DNA of 64,000 nucleotides from positions 20,798,001 to 20,862,000 of the forward strand of contig CM072870.1 in assembly GCA_036937835.1 (NCBI GenBank), written 5' to 3'. This stretch comes from Pampus argenteus (lineage: Eukaryota > Chordata > Actinopteri > Scombriformes > Stromateidae). This document shows, piece after piece, positions 24,471 through 37,040 of the stretch (the first letter of the stretch is position 1; every line of letters starts with the position of its first letter). Below the pieces are notes generated by a model, which saw only the letters and a program-made list of their open reading frames with translations, was not told the origin of the DNA and did no database searches. The position numbers and the translations under genes are program-made.

Positions 24471-25136
24471 TCTAACTTGTTATATTTGATTTGCTAAATG
24501 TTCAAATGCTTTCTTTACCTGTGATTTCATGCTGGGCAGGTAGTAACCGGCTTGTGGGAGCCTGTGAGGAAGGAGCAGCTAGAATCTGTCGAGCTGAAAA
24601 GATTAATCGATCGACAGAAAATCAATGTTGGACAAATTATTTAATTCATTCTTTTCGGAGGAAAACATTTCCTGATTCGACCTTCTCAAACGTGAAGTTT
24701 GAGAAGTTTTCTTTATTTATTTTTTTTGTTTGTTGAGTTTTGAACATGTCGGTCAAAGAACAATTTTTAATATTTTACGTTGGGCTTTGGGAAATTATAA
24801 TGGTCATTTTTCAGTACATATGTGGCATTTTATATAAAAAAAAACAACAACTATTAATTAATAAAAAATCTAATAAATTAACTATGCAGTTAACTGTAAT
24901 CGACTTCCCTAATAACCCTCAATCACATCTCATTAAGTGATTATGCTGAATCATGTCACGTGACCATATTAGCTATCATCTTGTAGTCATGGTCACATAT
25001 AGTCTCAGACGTTCGTGAATCAATAAATACATTGAAAAAGCATTTGTTGATTTGAGCCGGGTTCAAGCAGGGAACCAATAACACGTCTTCCGTCTCCCGA
25101 AAGCAATTTAGATTCTAACAGTATGAATGTAATCTG
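24471..25136. other. Unique AT-rich non-coding DNA
   Basis: No gene or repeat family recognised. Confidence 0.5.
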
Positions 25137-25158
25137 CTTCTTCTTCTTCTTCTTCTTC
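25137..25158. repeat. (CTT)n microsatellite
   Basis: Seven CTT units are seen directly. In fish such tracts often sit at the edge of transposon copies, but no terminal repeats are recognisable here. Confidence 0.95.
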
Positions 25159-25886
25159 GTACTGCCGGGAAACAGCAAGCTAGATGAGATATAAGCTCAA
25201 GTGATTGTCCCATTTCCAACTGTTAGATCTAAAGATCCTCGACACCGAGTCAACATCGAGTAAACGAAACACAATCATTTGTAAATAAGGGGACAAACTG
25301 TAGTTTCAGTACAAATAGGATTGACCCGACTTGCTGAATGAATGTGAGTCGTGTGTGTGTTTGCTCGTGTTTATCTACCGCCATCCCGATGAGAAAAAGA
25401 CGTGACGTGAGACTTTAGCTGCGTTACTTCAATGTGCATTAATGTGTCAGTGAACAATTTCTACCAGTCAGTAGGCAGGTTATACTGGCTGCTCCCTATG
25501 ACACAGCTATCTATCTATATATATATACATATTATTTGATTTAATCTGCAGTCACTCACCTGCAGCAGACAGCTTCTTGTCACACTAACATAAAGTGAAT
25601 ATGAGGAAGTTTTAAAGTGATGTGTGGAGTTTGGAGCGGATGAGTTGTGAATTAAAGACGTGTCATATTGAAGATATTGTTGTATTACTGAAGCTTTGAG
25701 CAAAGCAGCGACAGACTATTGAAATCATCAGATGATTTTCAGCTGTTTTTTTTAATGTTCTTGCTTTACTTTACTGTTTCTTGACTTGTGACTCTGTGTA
25801 ATATTTTTTTGTTTTGTGTCCGTCCATCTCTCCTCTGCCAAACCAATCGTCTGGGAAAAAGACGACATAATATCTGTCAACTTCAG
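25159..25886. other. Unique non-coding DNA
   Basis: Nothing specific beyond a short (TA)n near 25517-25526. Confidence 0.5.
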
Positions 25887-25887
25887 C

Positions 25888-25920
25888 CTCTCTCTCTCTC
25901 TCTCTCTCTGTCTGTCTCTC
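25888..25920. repeat. (TC)n microsatellite
   Basis: A 33-base CT run with a TCTG variant at its end is seen directly. Confidence 0.96.
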
Positions 25921-26269
25921 CTGCTGTCAGTGAACATTGTGTCCCCTCAGCAGCACTTTTAGAGGCCCTTCACCTTCTTCGTCTATCACCTTCTATTTTA
26001 TTTTTTTTATTTTTTTCATTTTTCTGTGGGATTTTCACACCCTGAGAAAGGATGAACATGTCTCATGTTGTTGTTTGTCCTACGCTAACTTGGAATTGGA
26101 TTCGAGTCAGAAATAATTTAACTAAGATGAAGAATTTACCTGCAGCTTGAGAGCAAATGTTATCAGTTTTGACATCATACTTATTTGTACTGGTTTTCTT
26201 ATTTAATGATGAGTTCTGATGAATATTGACTAATCACACAGGTTTACTTTATCCAACAGTTTTTGTGAC

Positions 26270-26460
26270 TTTCTATCATGACTCTATTGAAAACCATTAT
26301 TAAAGGTTCCTGTTGGAGCGACGCCTGTCTCAGCTGTGCGATCAATAATAAACATCTGTGTTTCCATGACTGGTCCGGTTTCAGGCACCCGTTGCCTTTC
26401 GCCTTCAATGCCAGACAATGTTGCATTAGATATTTGAGGGTAGGTTTCAAAGTACATGTT
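26270..26460. promoter_or_regulatory. Candidate conserved non-coding element
   Basis: A complex island in AT-rich surroundings, open on both strands for about 60 codons but with no domain or splice sites. It carries ATCAATAATAAAC and GGTTTC motifs. A low-confidence proposal. Confidence 0.22.
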
Positions 26461-26469
26461 TAAAATCAA

Positions 26470-27720
26470 TATATTTTTCCCATATTGTTAATAATCTATG
26501 AAAGGAGGATGTGATGCATTCCCATGATAATCTTTCATGGGTTACTGGTATGAGATTATTCACGAAATTCTTTGGTAAAAATTTTATATAAATTTACTTT
26601 GATGGTCTGTTAGCAACAGGCCAAAGATGATAAATCCAAAGATTAAAAATCAAATATTGCAAGACATTGATCCCCAAGTAGAAACTGGAACTTTTTAGCT
26701 GAAATTGCATTGAAATACAGAAGAAAAAAAACATTTTAGGAATATGTCAAATGTTTGAATACGTTGATAAAAAAAGTAGAAGACTAGATAGCATCATTCA
26801 ACTGAATACATCTAGCAGTGGAAGATGCAAAAGTAAAAGAAATATATTGTGTAATTATTTCCACAATATGACCACTGAGCAATTAGCAAATATAACATCT
26901 ATGAACTAACACACACTAGGAACTGTACATACACAACTAAAATGAGAAATGGATGTATGGATTATCTTTCTGTACGGTTCATCACTCACCTGTTTTATAT
27001 TTTAATGGTGCAAATTATTATATAAATCAGTGTTTGACCCTCGTTTTTTATTTCACATCAAATCAAATGTGCAGAATATCAACAAACAAACAAGCTTAAC
27101 AAGAGAAATTTAAATTGCAGAAACAAATATTTCTATTAATTAAAAACAAGACAAAAGGATGCAGTTTTAAAAATGATTTGACAATATGTATTATCACATT
27201 TTGCAACATCCCCAAACTTTAATTATTACTATCTTCATATGTATTTCTGAGTTGTATGTACATTTACATAGTGGCTGAATACGCTTGTAGGCGGCTCATG
27301 AGACTGTTTTAAAGTTAAGATGCTGTTTAGCAGTTTATTCTCTGGTTCCTTCTTAATACCAGAAAATGAACGTTTCAATTTCATTCATGAACTGAATATT
27401 TTACCTGCAGGAATATTCAAATAATAATAAGCAAAAAAAACTTAAATCAGAATTTAAAATATATATATATTGCAATAGCTTTATATGGTATTGTTGAATT
27501 TAGATAATAAGTATAAGAAGTAAAGAGCAAAATGCAGTGTTTTTTTTATACTTCTGTGTCTGATCCTTTACTGTCAGACGTATACTGTAGTTTATTGCAC
27601 TGTCATTGTTTACTTAAATGCAAAGCACATCATTAACACAGAGCACGACACGACAGAAAACGTTTCTGAATATAATTCTGCTTCATCCAATGTGCCTCAG
27701 TTGCAAATTTCATGATATTT
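26470..27720. other. AT-rich non-coding DNA
   Basis: Strongly AT-rich with a short (TA)n at 27461-27471. I see nothing functional. Confidence 0.6.
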
Positions 27721-27724
27721 TTTC

Positions 27725-27746
27725 TGTGTGTGTGTGTGTGTGTGTG
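27725..27746. repeat. (TG)n microsatellite
   Basis: Read directly; decays into TGCGTCTGTG downstream. Confidence 0.95.
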
Positions 27747-27945
27747 CGTCTGTGTATTTAAATATGTGTGTGTGAGGTAACAAGAAATACGTGTCAATGT
27801 TTGAGACACTCGATGTGTCAAGGCGCGCGCTGTTACTGCCATAATTGACTGGAAAGATTTCATTTTCACTGTAACCAGGAGCAAGACGAGCAACTCAAAC
27901 ACGTTGTGGAGTCAAACATCTAGTTTAGTTCACATGTTATCGATG

Positions 27946-27947
<2 letters not shown>

Positions 27948-27976
<29 letters not shown>
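27948..27976. repeat. (CA)n microsatellite
   Basis: A CA run of about 29 bases is seen directly. Confidence 0.97.
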
Positions 27977-27979
<3 letters not shown>

Positions 27980-29045
27980 ACATAGAGGTAATCCTTTTTA
28001 GTGACTGGCTACGATTGATTTCTACATCTGTGGATATTACCGTAGTTGTCCACTCACTTCCTTTAAAATGTTATTGTAGAGCTATAATGTGATATACAAG
28101 TACTCTAACCGAGAGGAGGAAGGCACAAATATGAGAGTACTGGAGTGACATTACGGCCCAACATGTCGAAGGCCCCCCCGGGGTGAAACCATTGTGTGGT
28201 GTTCAGGTACTGTAAGCATTATCAGATGCTGCCACTGGTGAGAGAGAAAAAAGACGAAGAAAAAAAACCTTGTATATCTCCTTTATTTCCTTCAAACGTT
28301 CCTTTTATACTTTGCGACATGAAGTCTTGAACATAACAGATGAAGTTTGGGGTTTTTTTTTGTTTTTTTAGATATCCACTAACTGTACACGCTGTAAAAC
28401 ACAAACAGTTTAATCACGCCTGCAAAAACCTAATGCAGAGTTTCAGAGCAGCAGCCCAGCACACTAAAGGCCTGTCTGGGGAGCCTGGACTCCCAACTGC
28501 GTCTCACATGAGCAGTCCGGTAAAATTAGTTGATGATTGATCCCACTCTAGTGGGAGTGAAATGTTTTTTGTTTTTTTTTTTTCTTCCCTTTTCTTACTT
28601 CTAAATAGATATTGTATCCAAATAGAAGAACAACCATTGACTTTGTAATCCTTGTGCAAAGAGTAGCTGACGAGCAGGAAAAGTCAAGTGTTGTATTTGT
28701 CTGTGTGTGCCACGCTTATCTCCTTCGGTCCCTACAGGCCCGGCTTGTCAATGTCTGTAGCTTGGAGCTACGCTTAGCTGTCTCTGATATTAAACAGCGC
28801 TATCTCTGAGGTGGCCATTCAGGGGGAGACAGGTTTCTTTTCATACCGACAAAAAAGGCGCTCTTTGTCATAATATTGTGAGCATTATTTTAATATGAAT
28901 GCACTTCACATCAGAATATACGACTTGTACACTTTATCTTTCCTTTTGTGTAAGCTTTCCAATCTTTCCCTTTTAGTCTTAATGTTTTAAAGTACATACA
29001 GGCAAAAAAAAAATATATATATATTAATGAAGGCTTCTGATAGTT
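27977..29045. other. Unique non-coding DNA
   Basis: T runs near 28355-28370 and 28565-28582 and a small palindrome TCCCACT-CT-AGTGGGA at 28541-28556. No gene supported. Confidence 0.45.
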
Positions 29046-29049
29046 TTTT

Positions 29050-29540
29050 GTTTTAGTTTAGTTTTTTTTTGCAATAAAAATCAGCTGCCCTGTACGCATC
29101 AATTAAGCAGTAATTAGAAAAGCATCCAGTTTTATCTCTACTTTCGTGAGTCCGGTGGTCCTGTTATGTACTTATTAAAGTGAATTATCTCTGATAATCA
29201 TTCTAATCGGGGTTCAGCTCATGTTAGCAGGCTTCCTGCTGGGTGCTAATGTCTAATTACACTGGAGCACGTCTTGATGGGAAGGGTGCCCCGCAGCCCT
29301 CCAGCTTCATGTTCTGCTATTGCCTCTCTATCCTTGTCTAATCACACACTGGACTGTCAAGTACATATCATGGCCAATCAGTAATGATAAGCAGCTGATC
29401 AAAGCAACCAGCCAGAAAGAACCTGATCAAAAAGACTGTGAGATGTGGAGCGGGAGCACATTCCAGTGAGATCATATTTTTCCCCTGATGATGACCTTGA
29501 TACCTTGAAGATGAGTCATGCATGACCTTTGCTGCTGCTG
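29050..29540. promoter_or_regulatory. Strong candidate enhancer with TCF/LEF, homeodomain and nuclear-receptor sites
   Basis: Nearly 500 bases of complex, repeat-free sequence. Seen directly: TAATTA at 29254-29259; two TCF/LEF-like GATCAAA(G/A) at 29397-29404 and 29425-29432; a perfect ERR/NR5A-type TGACCTTGA at 29492-29500; TGAGTCA (AP-1) from 29512; and TGACCTTTG from 29523. The clustering is unusual for this window. Enhancer function and conservation are inferred. Confidence 0.42.
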
Positions 29541-29563
29541 TGTGTGTGTGTGTGTGTGTGTGT
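29540..29563. repeat. (TG)n microsatellite
   Basis: A 24-base TG run is seen directly. Confidence 0.96.
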
Positions 29564-29643
29564 TACTAAATCCTTCTATATCGCTCTGTGTGTGTCCATC
29601 CATGTTGTGCACACACAAAGAGTATGTGTGTTTGGCTGGGACA

Positions 29644-29670
29644 TGTGTGTGTGTGTGTGTGTGTGTGTGT
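29644..29670. repeat. (TG)n microsatellite
   Basis: A 27-base TG run lies 80 bases from the previous one. Confidence 0.96.
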
Positions 29671-29874
29671 ACACTCTATGCACCTGTGAAGAACCTACAT
29701 GTGAAGTACGTTTCATTCAGTTCAACACCTGCTGACATATAATAACATTCATAAAAAGTAATGAGCATTGCAGAAAATCTCTATATTTATCTCTATATTT
29801 TAAGCAATCCATCATAACCGAGACAGATGGTCTGCATATTGAAAATATTTAAAATATAAATCTTCATATTGTCC

Positions 29875-29893
29875 AAAAAAAAAAAAAAAAAAA
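29875..29893. repeat. Poly-A run
   Basis: About 19 A residues are read directly. Confidence 0.93.
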
Positions 29894-29939
29894 GAGAGAT
29901 TTGTATTTCCTCTACTGTTGTCTTTTTATGAAAATAAAT

Positions 29940-30320
29940 TGGGTGTGAATCTGCTTCCAAGGCCGGTCATTACCAGCGGTAGGTAGAGTGATTTCATAGC
30001 AGCAGATTGGAAAATGGCCCTTTGTAGCGACTCCATTTACATAGAGAAATGCTGATAGTTCACAATAACAACTGAGCTGCTCTGCCCGTTGTCTTTCACT
30101 GACACCTGATAGTAGTGCATGTACAATTTATGCATAATGCACTAATGGCGGTTTCTCATAACTGTCAGAGAAGCTGTGGGTAAAGTGTTTCCTTTGCAGA
30201 CAACTTGATGCTCGGTCTACCGCCAGGCACGTTTTGATTTTTGCTGACGCCAGTACCCTTGACAACAAAATAGCATTGTATCAGCTGAACGTCTCGCCTC
30301 GGCCATCCTTGCAAAGTTAT
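29940..30320. promoter_or_regulatory. Candidate conserved non-coding element
   Basis: Complex repeat-free sequence with ATGCATAATGCACTAATGG near 30130 and CCATTTACAT. It lies beside the strong candidate at 29.05-29.54 kb and could belong to the same regulatory cluster. Confidence 0.32.
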
Positions 30321-31845
30321 TGAAAAAAAAAAAATGAAAAAAATAAAAAAAGTTTGAAATTGCTTATTGTGAAAAGACTGTCACAAGTTTGCTTAAAAGA
30401 AAAAGCAAGAATACGGATGTTTGATGTTTGCAATTATTCAACATTGTTTTAAATGTATGGGAGGTTAAAAATCCTAAAACTTAAAGGACGGATGTTTTCT
30501 GGGACTGCAGGGAGTGAAGTAGACATCAGCACAGCATTAAAGTATTTATGGAGATATATATATTTCATGCTGACTGGTCCATAAGGATTACAGCGGGACA
30601 CATTAATGGGGAGAAGCAACCATTAAAGACAACAAGCTGATGAAAAATTCATTATGTTTTCTTGCTTAACTCTGTTAACTGTGTCAGAAGGTAATTAGCG
30701 ACAACAGCAGTTTAAACTTTAAAATTAAACTGAATTGTTCAGAATTCGTGTCGCCGATGGAAACGTGAGACATGAGAAAAAGTACACAATTAAATACAAT
30801 AATACAATTAAAATAAAATAAAAATAATAATAATAATACAAACTTTATAACGGTTTTACTTTTAACCCATTTGGAATTGTTTAAGAAGAAGAAGAAACAA
30901 GAACTTAAACAAGAACTATTTTTGTTTGAAACAGTAAAGCAAAGAAAATGTATATACTTAGTGATATCTGAACTCTACTGTCAATCTGCTCGTTCTGCTT
31001 TGCTGACTCTTTTGGAAACTTTGGAGGCAACATGGATTTAATGTAAGAATAAAGTGGCATGTCTTTTGAATCACGCCAAAAGTTTGAGTTTCCTCCTTTT
31101 TTAAAAGCTACGTTATAAGACCAGTTCTGGTCTCACCACAAGTTCTTTTTGTACTTAATCAGAGAGATAAAAGACAAAAAAAAAGAAAAAAGGTTTTGGC
31201 TGAGTGTTAAGAAATTCATGTGGCAATACAAACGTTTTAATCATCGCCACAGGAATTTGCTTGCCAGTGTCTCATGAAGTCGGCTGTCACACAAAGAGCA
31301 CTGCCACAAAAAAAAAAAAAAGAAATCACTGAATTAGAAAGAGTATTCCTCACGCTGCGGCCCCCCGAGAACACAATGTGATTTATTTATTCTGGGCCTC
31401 CCCTCGAGTTCATCTCCAAAATCATGCAGCAAAACTCTGGGGGTGTGATGTTTCTCGATAGTTTCCACACTCCACTGTTTCGCAGTTCAAATGAATTTCT
31501 CTGAAGGTTTTTTTTTTTTTCTTTCTTTCTTCTTCGCAGCTAATCACTTGTTACTTGGATCGAAAGACTACAGTAAGTCACAGTTGCTTGCAATTTACAG
31601 AAGAAGAAAAAAAAAAGAGAGAAACACGACCGAATCATCGCCTGGCGTGAGGCGATTCTCTCTGAAGCGATTGAATTTCAGGGAATCTCCTCGAATGTAT
31701 AAGCACCTCGCTGCTTTTTAATTTAAGATTAACTTTACTTTCTCTGTCTAACTCCTCTAGTTTGCGCTCCCTTTGTCTGCTGGCTGTCTTTTTTTCTCTC
31801 GCTCTCTCGCCCCCTAATATGTTTTGCTCGTTCAGTGCCATCAGT
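30321..31845. other. AT-rich non-coding DNA
   Basis: A-rich tracts (30328-30352, 30795-30838, 31308-31321) and T runs. The short serine/arginine-rich frames at 31491-31841 have no domain. No gene supported. Confidence 0.5.
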
Positions 31846-31849
31846 TAGA

Positions 31850-32480
31850 CGTCTGCCAAGCATCACACGTCGTCAACTTGCTCCCAATGACATCCCACTG
31901 TTCTGACCATTGACTGGCAGGTCAAGCAGCGTGTGCGAGCAGGAAATCAATAGCAGAGGTCCTCTAGACAGTACAGGGGGGAGTCTTCAAGGAACTGGCC
32001 CGCTGGACACTGCCAATCACTAACCACAAAATGTAAGGCCAGCCAGCCATGAACAAAAGCTATCTCCAGGCAGAAACGCCAGCTTGGATAGTAGATGGAT
32101 TTATGTTTAGGGAGAAGTTTCTCCGATAGTCTGAGAGGAGGGAAGAAGAAGGACAGGCAAAGTTTTCTGGAAATAAATTTGCATCACTTATGCTCATTCA
32201 TATGCTAAAACTCAAGTGGGATCTAGGACCTTTGGGATTTGGTATTACCAAATGTAGGCTCTTTATCTTAACATGCAGTTGCACCAGGTCTGACAGTCTA
32301 AGCATGACAGAGCAAGCTTATTAGCATCTAGTCAGCCATTTCAAACCAGTGAAAGACATAGAAGATACAAGCGGAGTATACACAGCTATATTCACCCTCT
32401 AGCCTCCTTAAAATATGGCCTGAGGGACCCTTGAGGCTTAGTGGAGTTATGCTTTGTCCTTCTTGGTGATGCTTTTTCCT
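31850..32480. promoter_or_regulatory. Candidate conserved enhancer block
   Basis: About 630 bases with no simple repeat. An exact octamer ATTTGCAT lies at 32177-32184, with CATATGCTAAA following and TTATTAGCATC at 32319. Base composition is even and differs from the AT-rich flanks. This is one of the longest such islands in the window. Confidence 0.38.
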
Positions 32481-34130
32481 ATTTTTCTCAGACACACTGC
32501 TGGATGCTGTTGGCGCATCACCAAAACAAACATTCGACTGACACCGGGGACGATAATTCTGCAGCAGATTTTGAAAATAAAACCAGAAAAAGACTGTAAA
32601 TTTAGAGCTGACACTTAGGTCTGCCTCCTCCGTCAGAAACAGTGTTGTAGTTCAGGGTCTTGGAGGCCACAAAGGAATGGTGTTTTTTTTGTTTTTTTCC
32701 CAGACAGCACACACTTTTCTTGGAGACATGTCTTTATAACTGTTAAAACCAAGATCACTTTGTGCTTCTTTTTTATTGTCCTTCAGTTGCCGTGGTAGTT
32801 GTGTTTCCGCTACCCTTGCAGTTTTATCCACACGCCTCACAATCAAAGACCTTTTCGAACCGGGTCATTTATCTCTCTGGTCAAAATATATTGAGATGAT
32901 TCATTGTGCACAATGCTCAAGGGTGTGAGCGTGAAGAATCAATGAAACAAAGATTTACAACAAAGACCTTAATATAATTTCACCGCGTACAAGGAATAGG
33001 TGCATGTTCATATATATATATATATATTTATCATTTTACAGTTGAAATGTCTGAGAGGTTTGTTTGTCATGAGCGAGCTTCACTCCATCAGCGATGATCT
33101 TGTTTCTGGGTCCTGGTAGTTGGTGAAACATTTGAATGTGTTTCAACTACTGTCACCTTGGGTCCCTTGCCGTGCACCTGCTTCTCACAGTGCAGCTGAG
33201 AAAAAAAAAAAAGTCCATTTCCATGGTAACCACTGGAATTAAAAATGCATCAAAACTTCCCGGTGCAAAAGGTGAATGACAGGGAGAAAAAAAGCAATGA
33301 CAGCAGGCGATAGCGTGTTCTCCGGATGCCTGACAGAAATGTACCACATTACAGCAATGTAGCTCACATACATGCACCGATGTACTAACAATCACATACA
33401 CGTATCCTCACCCTCAGCCTCACCTGCACACAGGACAATGCAACAGCGCTCACTATCAATTCTACTGTTGCTGACAATGGCTTCTCGCCAGTCTCTGCCC
33501 ATCTTTTTACGATCTCCTGTATCTACAATATAGTCCTAATGCTCTGTGGATAGATGTTGTACTCTGAGCTTTTACCTTCACCCTATACTTCAAATGTGGA
33601 TGTTTGTGAAATGGACTGGAATGAAATGGAAAAAAAAGAGCCTGTGTCTTATTTCCACCCCAACTATCTCTCTCTCTCTGTGCTCTCAGTTTCATTTGCT
33701 GCTCTCACACTCTGCCTGGTGATTAATGACAAAATGTCCAGCATTTGAATTGGTGTCTTCTCTTCACCCTCAATGACTGTTTCAAAGACGGGGTGATAAT
33801 AACAGCTGAAATGGGCAAATTATACTCGGGGATTGAGACAAAGTGGTCTGACTTGGACTCAGGGAGCATGAAAGCTGTTACAAAGCGGAGTGGAGTCGCT
33901 GCAAGCTCTAGCTTTAGATTCTCTGTCCAGTATTGTCATCTGTCAACATCTTTGAATGGCAACACACCAGTGTGATATGATGTCTATCAAAACACCATTT
34001 CCGAGTGTTCTTCTGGTGCGTAATTGTAGGTTGAAGATATGCCGCTGTCCTCTTTCTTATCTTCACCACCCATCAATGCTCCAAAAGAAGCAATCATTTT
34101 TGTCACATTCGCTCGCTAGTTGGGCCAAAC
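32481..34130. other. Unique non-coding DNA
   Basis: A short (TA)n at 33009-33027 and A/T runs are present. Frames of up to 82 codons lack domains. Confidence 0.45.
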
Positions 34131-34139
34131 CTGGAGATG

Positions 34140-34390
34140 TTGGCACAATGTGGCCCAATGTGGCCCCCAGAAGTCCAGGGATGGGCTGCCAACATTCGGG
34201 TGACCCTCATGCCTTGGTCAAACAGCAGCTGGACATGTGAGTAACCAGGGAATAGCCAAATGGTAGCCTGGTGTACTTGTAGACTGTCCCCTGAAAGACT
34301 AAACGGGAAATTTCTTGTGTTTCGGTGCTATTTCGATATGAAAGTACCCGTTTTAGCAGGATAGATTTATCTCCTTGATGTGTAAACATT
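34140..34390 (-). pseudogene. Fossil reverse-transcriptase fragment of a DIRS-like retrotransposon
   Basis: On the minus strand, residues encoded by 34302 down to 34246 read LVFQGTVYKYTRLPFGYSL. This matches the conserved F-Q-G-x-x-Y-x-Y-x-x-LPFG-x-SL segment of DIRS-type (tyrosine-recombinase) retrotransposon RT. Upstream residues keep a faint trace of the preceding motif. The frame stops soon after, and a shifted frame continues with a GMRV-like stretch near 34190, so the copy is frameshifted and truncated. No terminal repeats or recombinase remain. A gypsy-type origin is less likely because of the LPFGYSL form. Confidence 0.55.
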
Positions 34391-35630
34391 TTTCCACGTC
34401 ATGCAGCTCTATCTGGTATAACAGGTAAACACTACATACACACAACATTAAATGTGCATTGCACATGTTTACTGAGACACAAAGACGCAAATGCAAAGGT
34501 CGATCTTTGGACTGATGTGTCGCCCTCATGAATGATCATAACGTAACATCACCAGTTGCTGCACTTTACATTCAGCATGGAAGTTACTGTGATGTTTTAC
34601 CCCATAAGCTTTTATCACAAAACACGACCTGCATCAACTTCCCTGCATTTATCTATGAACCATTATTAAGTGCAGTAAAATTGACTTTAATGGAGGATGT
34701 GGATCACCTGAGTGTGCACTGGGCAGCTGTGTCATTCAGGTAAATATCAGTACCGGATCAGACTTGCAGAGGACTCGAGTCTTAAAGGCATTCCTACTTG
34801 ATGTTTTGCCCCAAACTCAAACAATCTGTTTTTCTCACATGTTTTTATTTGCCTTTGTTCTACTACTTGTCTGTCTGTTTAAAAACAATTAAAACATTTG
34901 TCACGAGTTCCTGCGGGATAATTCGTCTGTCATGTGCAACATTATCTGTGACACAGCTTGAAATAATGCGCAGCTTAAAACAACCGTATAATCAAGCGTA
35001 TTGATTCCAAATGTTGTTGGGTTTTTTCTGGTTTTTTTTTCCTATGCACGTTTTCATGTCTAAACAATAATTGAATTGTTTCCACCGTTCAAAATAAATC
35101 AAAATAAGTAAATTAATAAAAAGAGTGAGACATACTGTAGCAATTATCCTCCGAGAATTAATCATAACAATCGTTGCTGGTTTACTATCGTTGTCGGTTA
35201 CAGATTTCAGACATCGGTAAAACATTTCACGTCACTGATTTGCTTCATTTAACTTTAATTGTTTTTTTTTGTTTTTTTTTAAAATTCTGAATGAAAATAG
35301 CAGCTGCGTAATCAAAACCATTGCATGCACAGAAATGTTGTAAATTTAATCACCGCCTTGAACAGCAGCTTCTTTAAAAGCTGTTACAAAGACACATTAT
35401 GACTTTGAGTTTTTTTTTTAATGCCACCAAGACTGGAAATGAGTGAGCACATCTTGAATTTTTTTGGACATTATTCGAGACAAGGACGCGATGTCAGATT
35501 CAGTCATTCCTCATCTCTTTTTACAAAGGAGGCGACATCATCAGCTCTCGAACGCCACGTTGACAGGCCAGGTACTTCTCAAGACAAAACCGGTGTGCTG
35601 ACAGGCCAGTGTTTTGGCGTTCTGGCTACA
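34391..35630. other. Unique AT-rich non-coding DNA
   Basis: T runs near 35030-35040 and 35262-35280. No gene or repeat family recognised. Confidence 0.5.
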
Positions 35631-35648
35631 GCGTGGGAGCCACATGTC

Positions 35649-35721
35649 ATGGAGGTCAAGCAGATGAAAATACTTAACTTGCTTGTTATTTTTCTTTCTG
35701 CTGCCACTGTGAAAGGATCTG
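35649..35721 (+). CDS. Possible signal-peptide exon (weak)
   Basis: From ATG at 35649, or better from 35664, the frame encodes a lysine followed by a hydrophobic core and small residues (MKILNLLVIFLSAATVKGS), which is signal-peptide-like. It ends at G|GTGAGA, a good splice donor, leaving a phase-1 intron, the usual phase after signal-peptide exons. A possible acceptor ends at 35631. If unspliced, the frame stops nine codons later. I do not recognise the protein. Chance origin in AT-rich DNA is quite possible. Confidence 0.22.
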
Positions 35722-35739
35722 GTGAGAGACAGATGAGCC

Positions 35740-36540
35740 TGTCTCCCTGAATAGAGAGACAGACGGTTTGTAAAGTGCTTGAGCCGTTGCCAGCACGTGT
35801 TTGTTGAGTTTAAAGTTACAGCTCGGGGGACAAACATTCGAAAGGAGAGCACACAGAAGAGTGAAAATTTTAACATTCATCTGGTCGACAACAACAAAAT
35901 AGCAACAAAATGAAGGAAGCGTTAGTGTACTGTTTCACAACATAAAAAGAAATAAAATGATACCACCAATCTTAGGACCTTAGGAATTATTTTCCTTATC
36001 AATTAACCCGCTGATCATTTTATTTATGCATCACTTACTAATTAATTCATCATTTTAAAATAATTAAAATGTCACAGAGCCCATGGCGATGTCTTAAAAT
36101 TGCATTGTGCACTGTTGGTTTGATAAAACAAGCAAAGATATTTGATCAAAGTATCAAATCCTGATATTTGAGTAGCTGTATTTTTTCTCTGATATATTTT
36201 CTGTCAATTATTCAGCAAATAGTTTCAGATTTAAAAGTTAATCAGGCAAAAAACAAACAAAAAAAAAAAAAACCCAGGGCTGAAACATGCACCTAAACGC
36301 CTCATCTGGAGTTTCCTAACTTGTATCCTGTTAATGCTGTTCAACAGTCATTATTCTCGTGAAAAAAAAAAAAAAAAAAATTAAATATTGATTAAATATT
36401 ATGTAATTACGTTATGTGATTATAATGTGTTAAGATGTGTCACAACAATTGCAATGCTAGTGCACTGTTAAAGAACAACTTGATTCAAAGTGTTGGCAAA
36501 TAGTTTCTGCAACTTAATTGGCCATGTTTATTAATAAGCA
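35740..36540. other. AT-rich non-coding DNA
   Basis: A runs at 36256-36272 and 36361-36380 in AT-rich sequence. Nothing functional seen. Confidence 0.6.
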
Positions 36541-36549
36541 AGTCAAAAA

Positions 36550-37040
36550 GCATTGATTTTGACAGTGGAGGCTGAGCGTCTCGCTGTGCGACAGCTAGAC
36601 CTCTCACTGTTCCCTGCGAGCAGGAGTCTTGCTGCGTAGCAGTGATTGCAACATATCCTTCTGATTACTGTCAGTGAATGTTATTAGGTGTTTTCTGATT
36701 GGGCTCGCATCGGCTGCAGGGTTCACTCATACGGGCTTCATGGGAATATGTAAAGTGCTTCGGCGAGTAAACCTCCGTCTTAAATACAATGTTACCGACG
36801 CTTGCTTTGTAGGCATAATTTGACACAGATGCTGGATCTGCCACAATAGCAGTGGAAAACACATGCTCAATGGAAAAGCCAGCATGTCCCTTCATCCAAA
36901 GACAAAGCTGTTTGAGGAATTGTGGTGGTATGACCACCAAAGGATGCCACTTGATGTTTCTCAATAAAAAAAATGCTTTCCCTTGTGTGAGTACGAACTC
37001 ACTGGACTGAAAGCATATGTTGTTAGACACTCTTTAATAA
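36550..37040. other. Complex island with an unexplained 119-codon minus-strand frame
   Basis: The minus strand is open from 37030 to 36671. The product is balanced in composition, with no domain I recognise, and no convincing splice acceptor is seen near its start. The DNA is less AT-rich than its flanks, so it could equally be a non-coding element or an old transposon exon. Confidence 0.25.
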
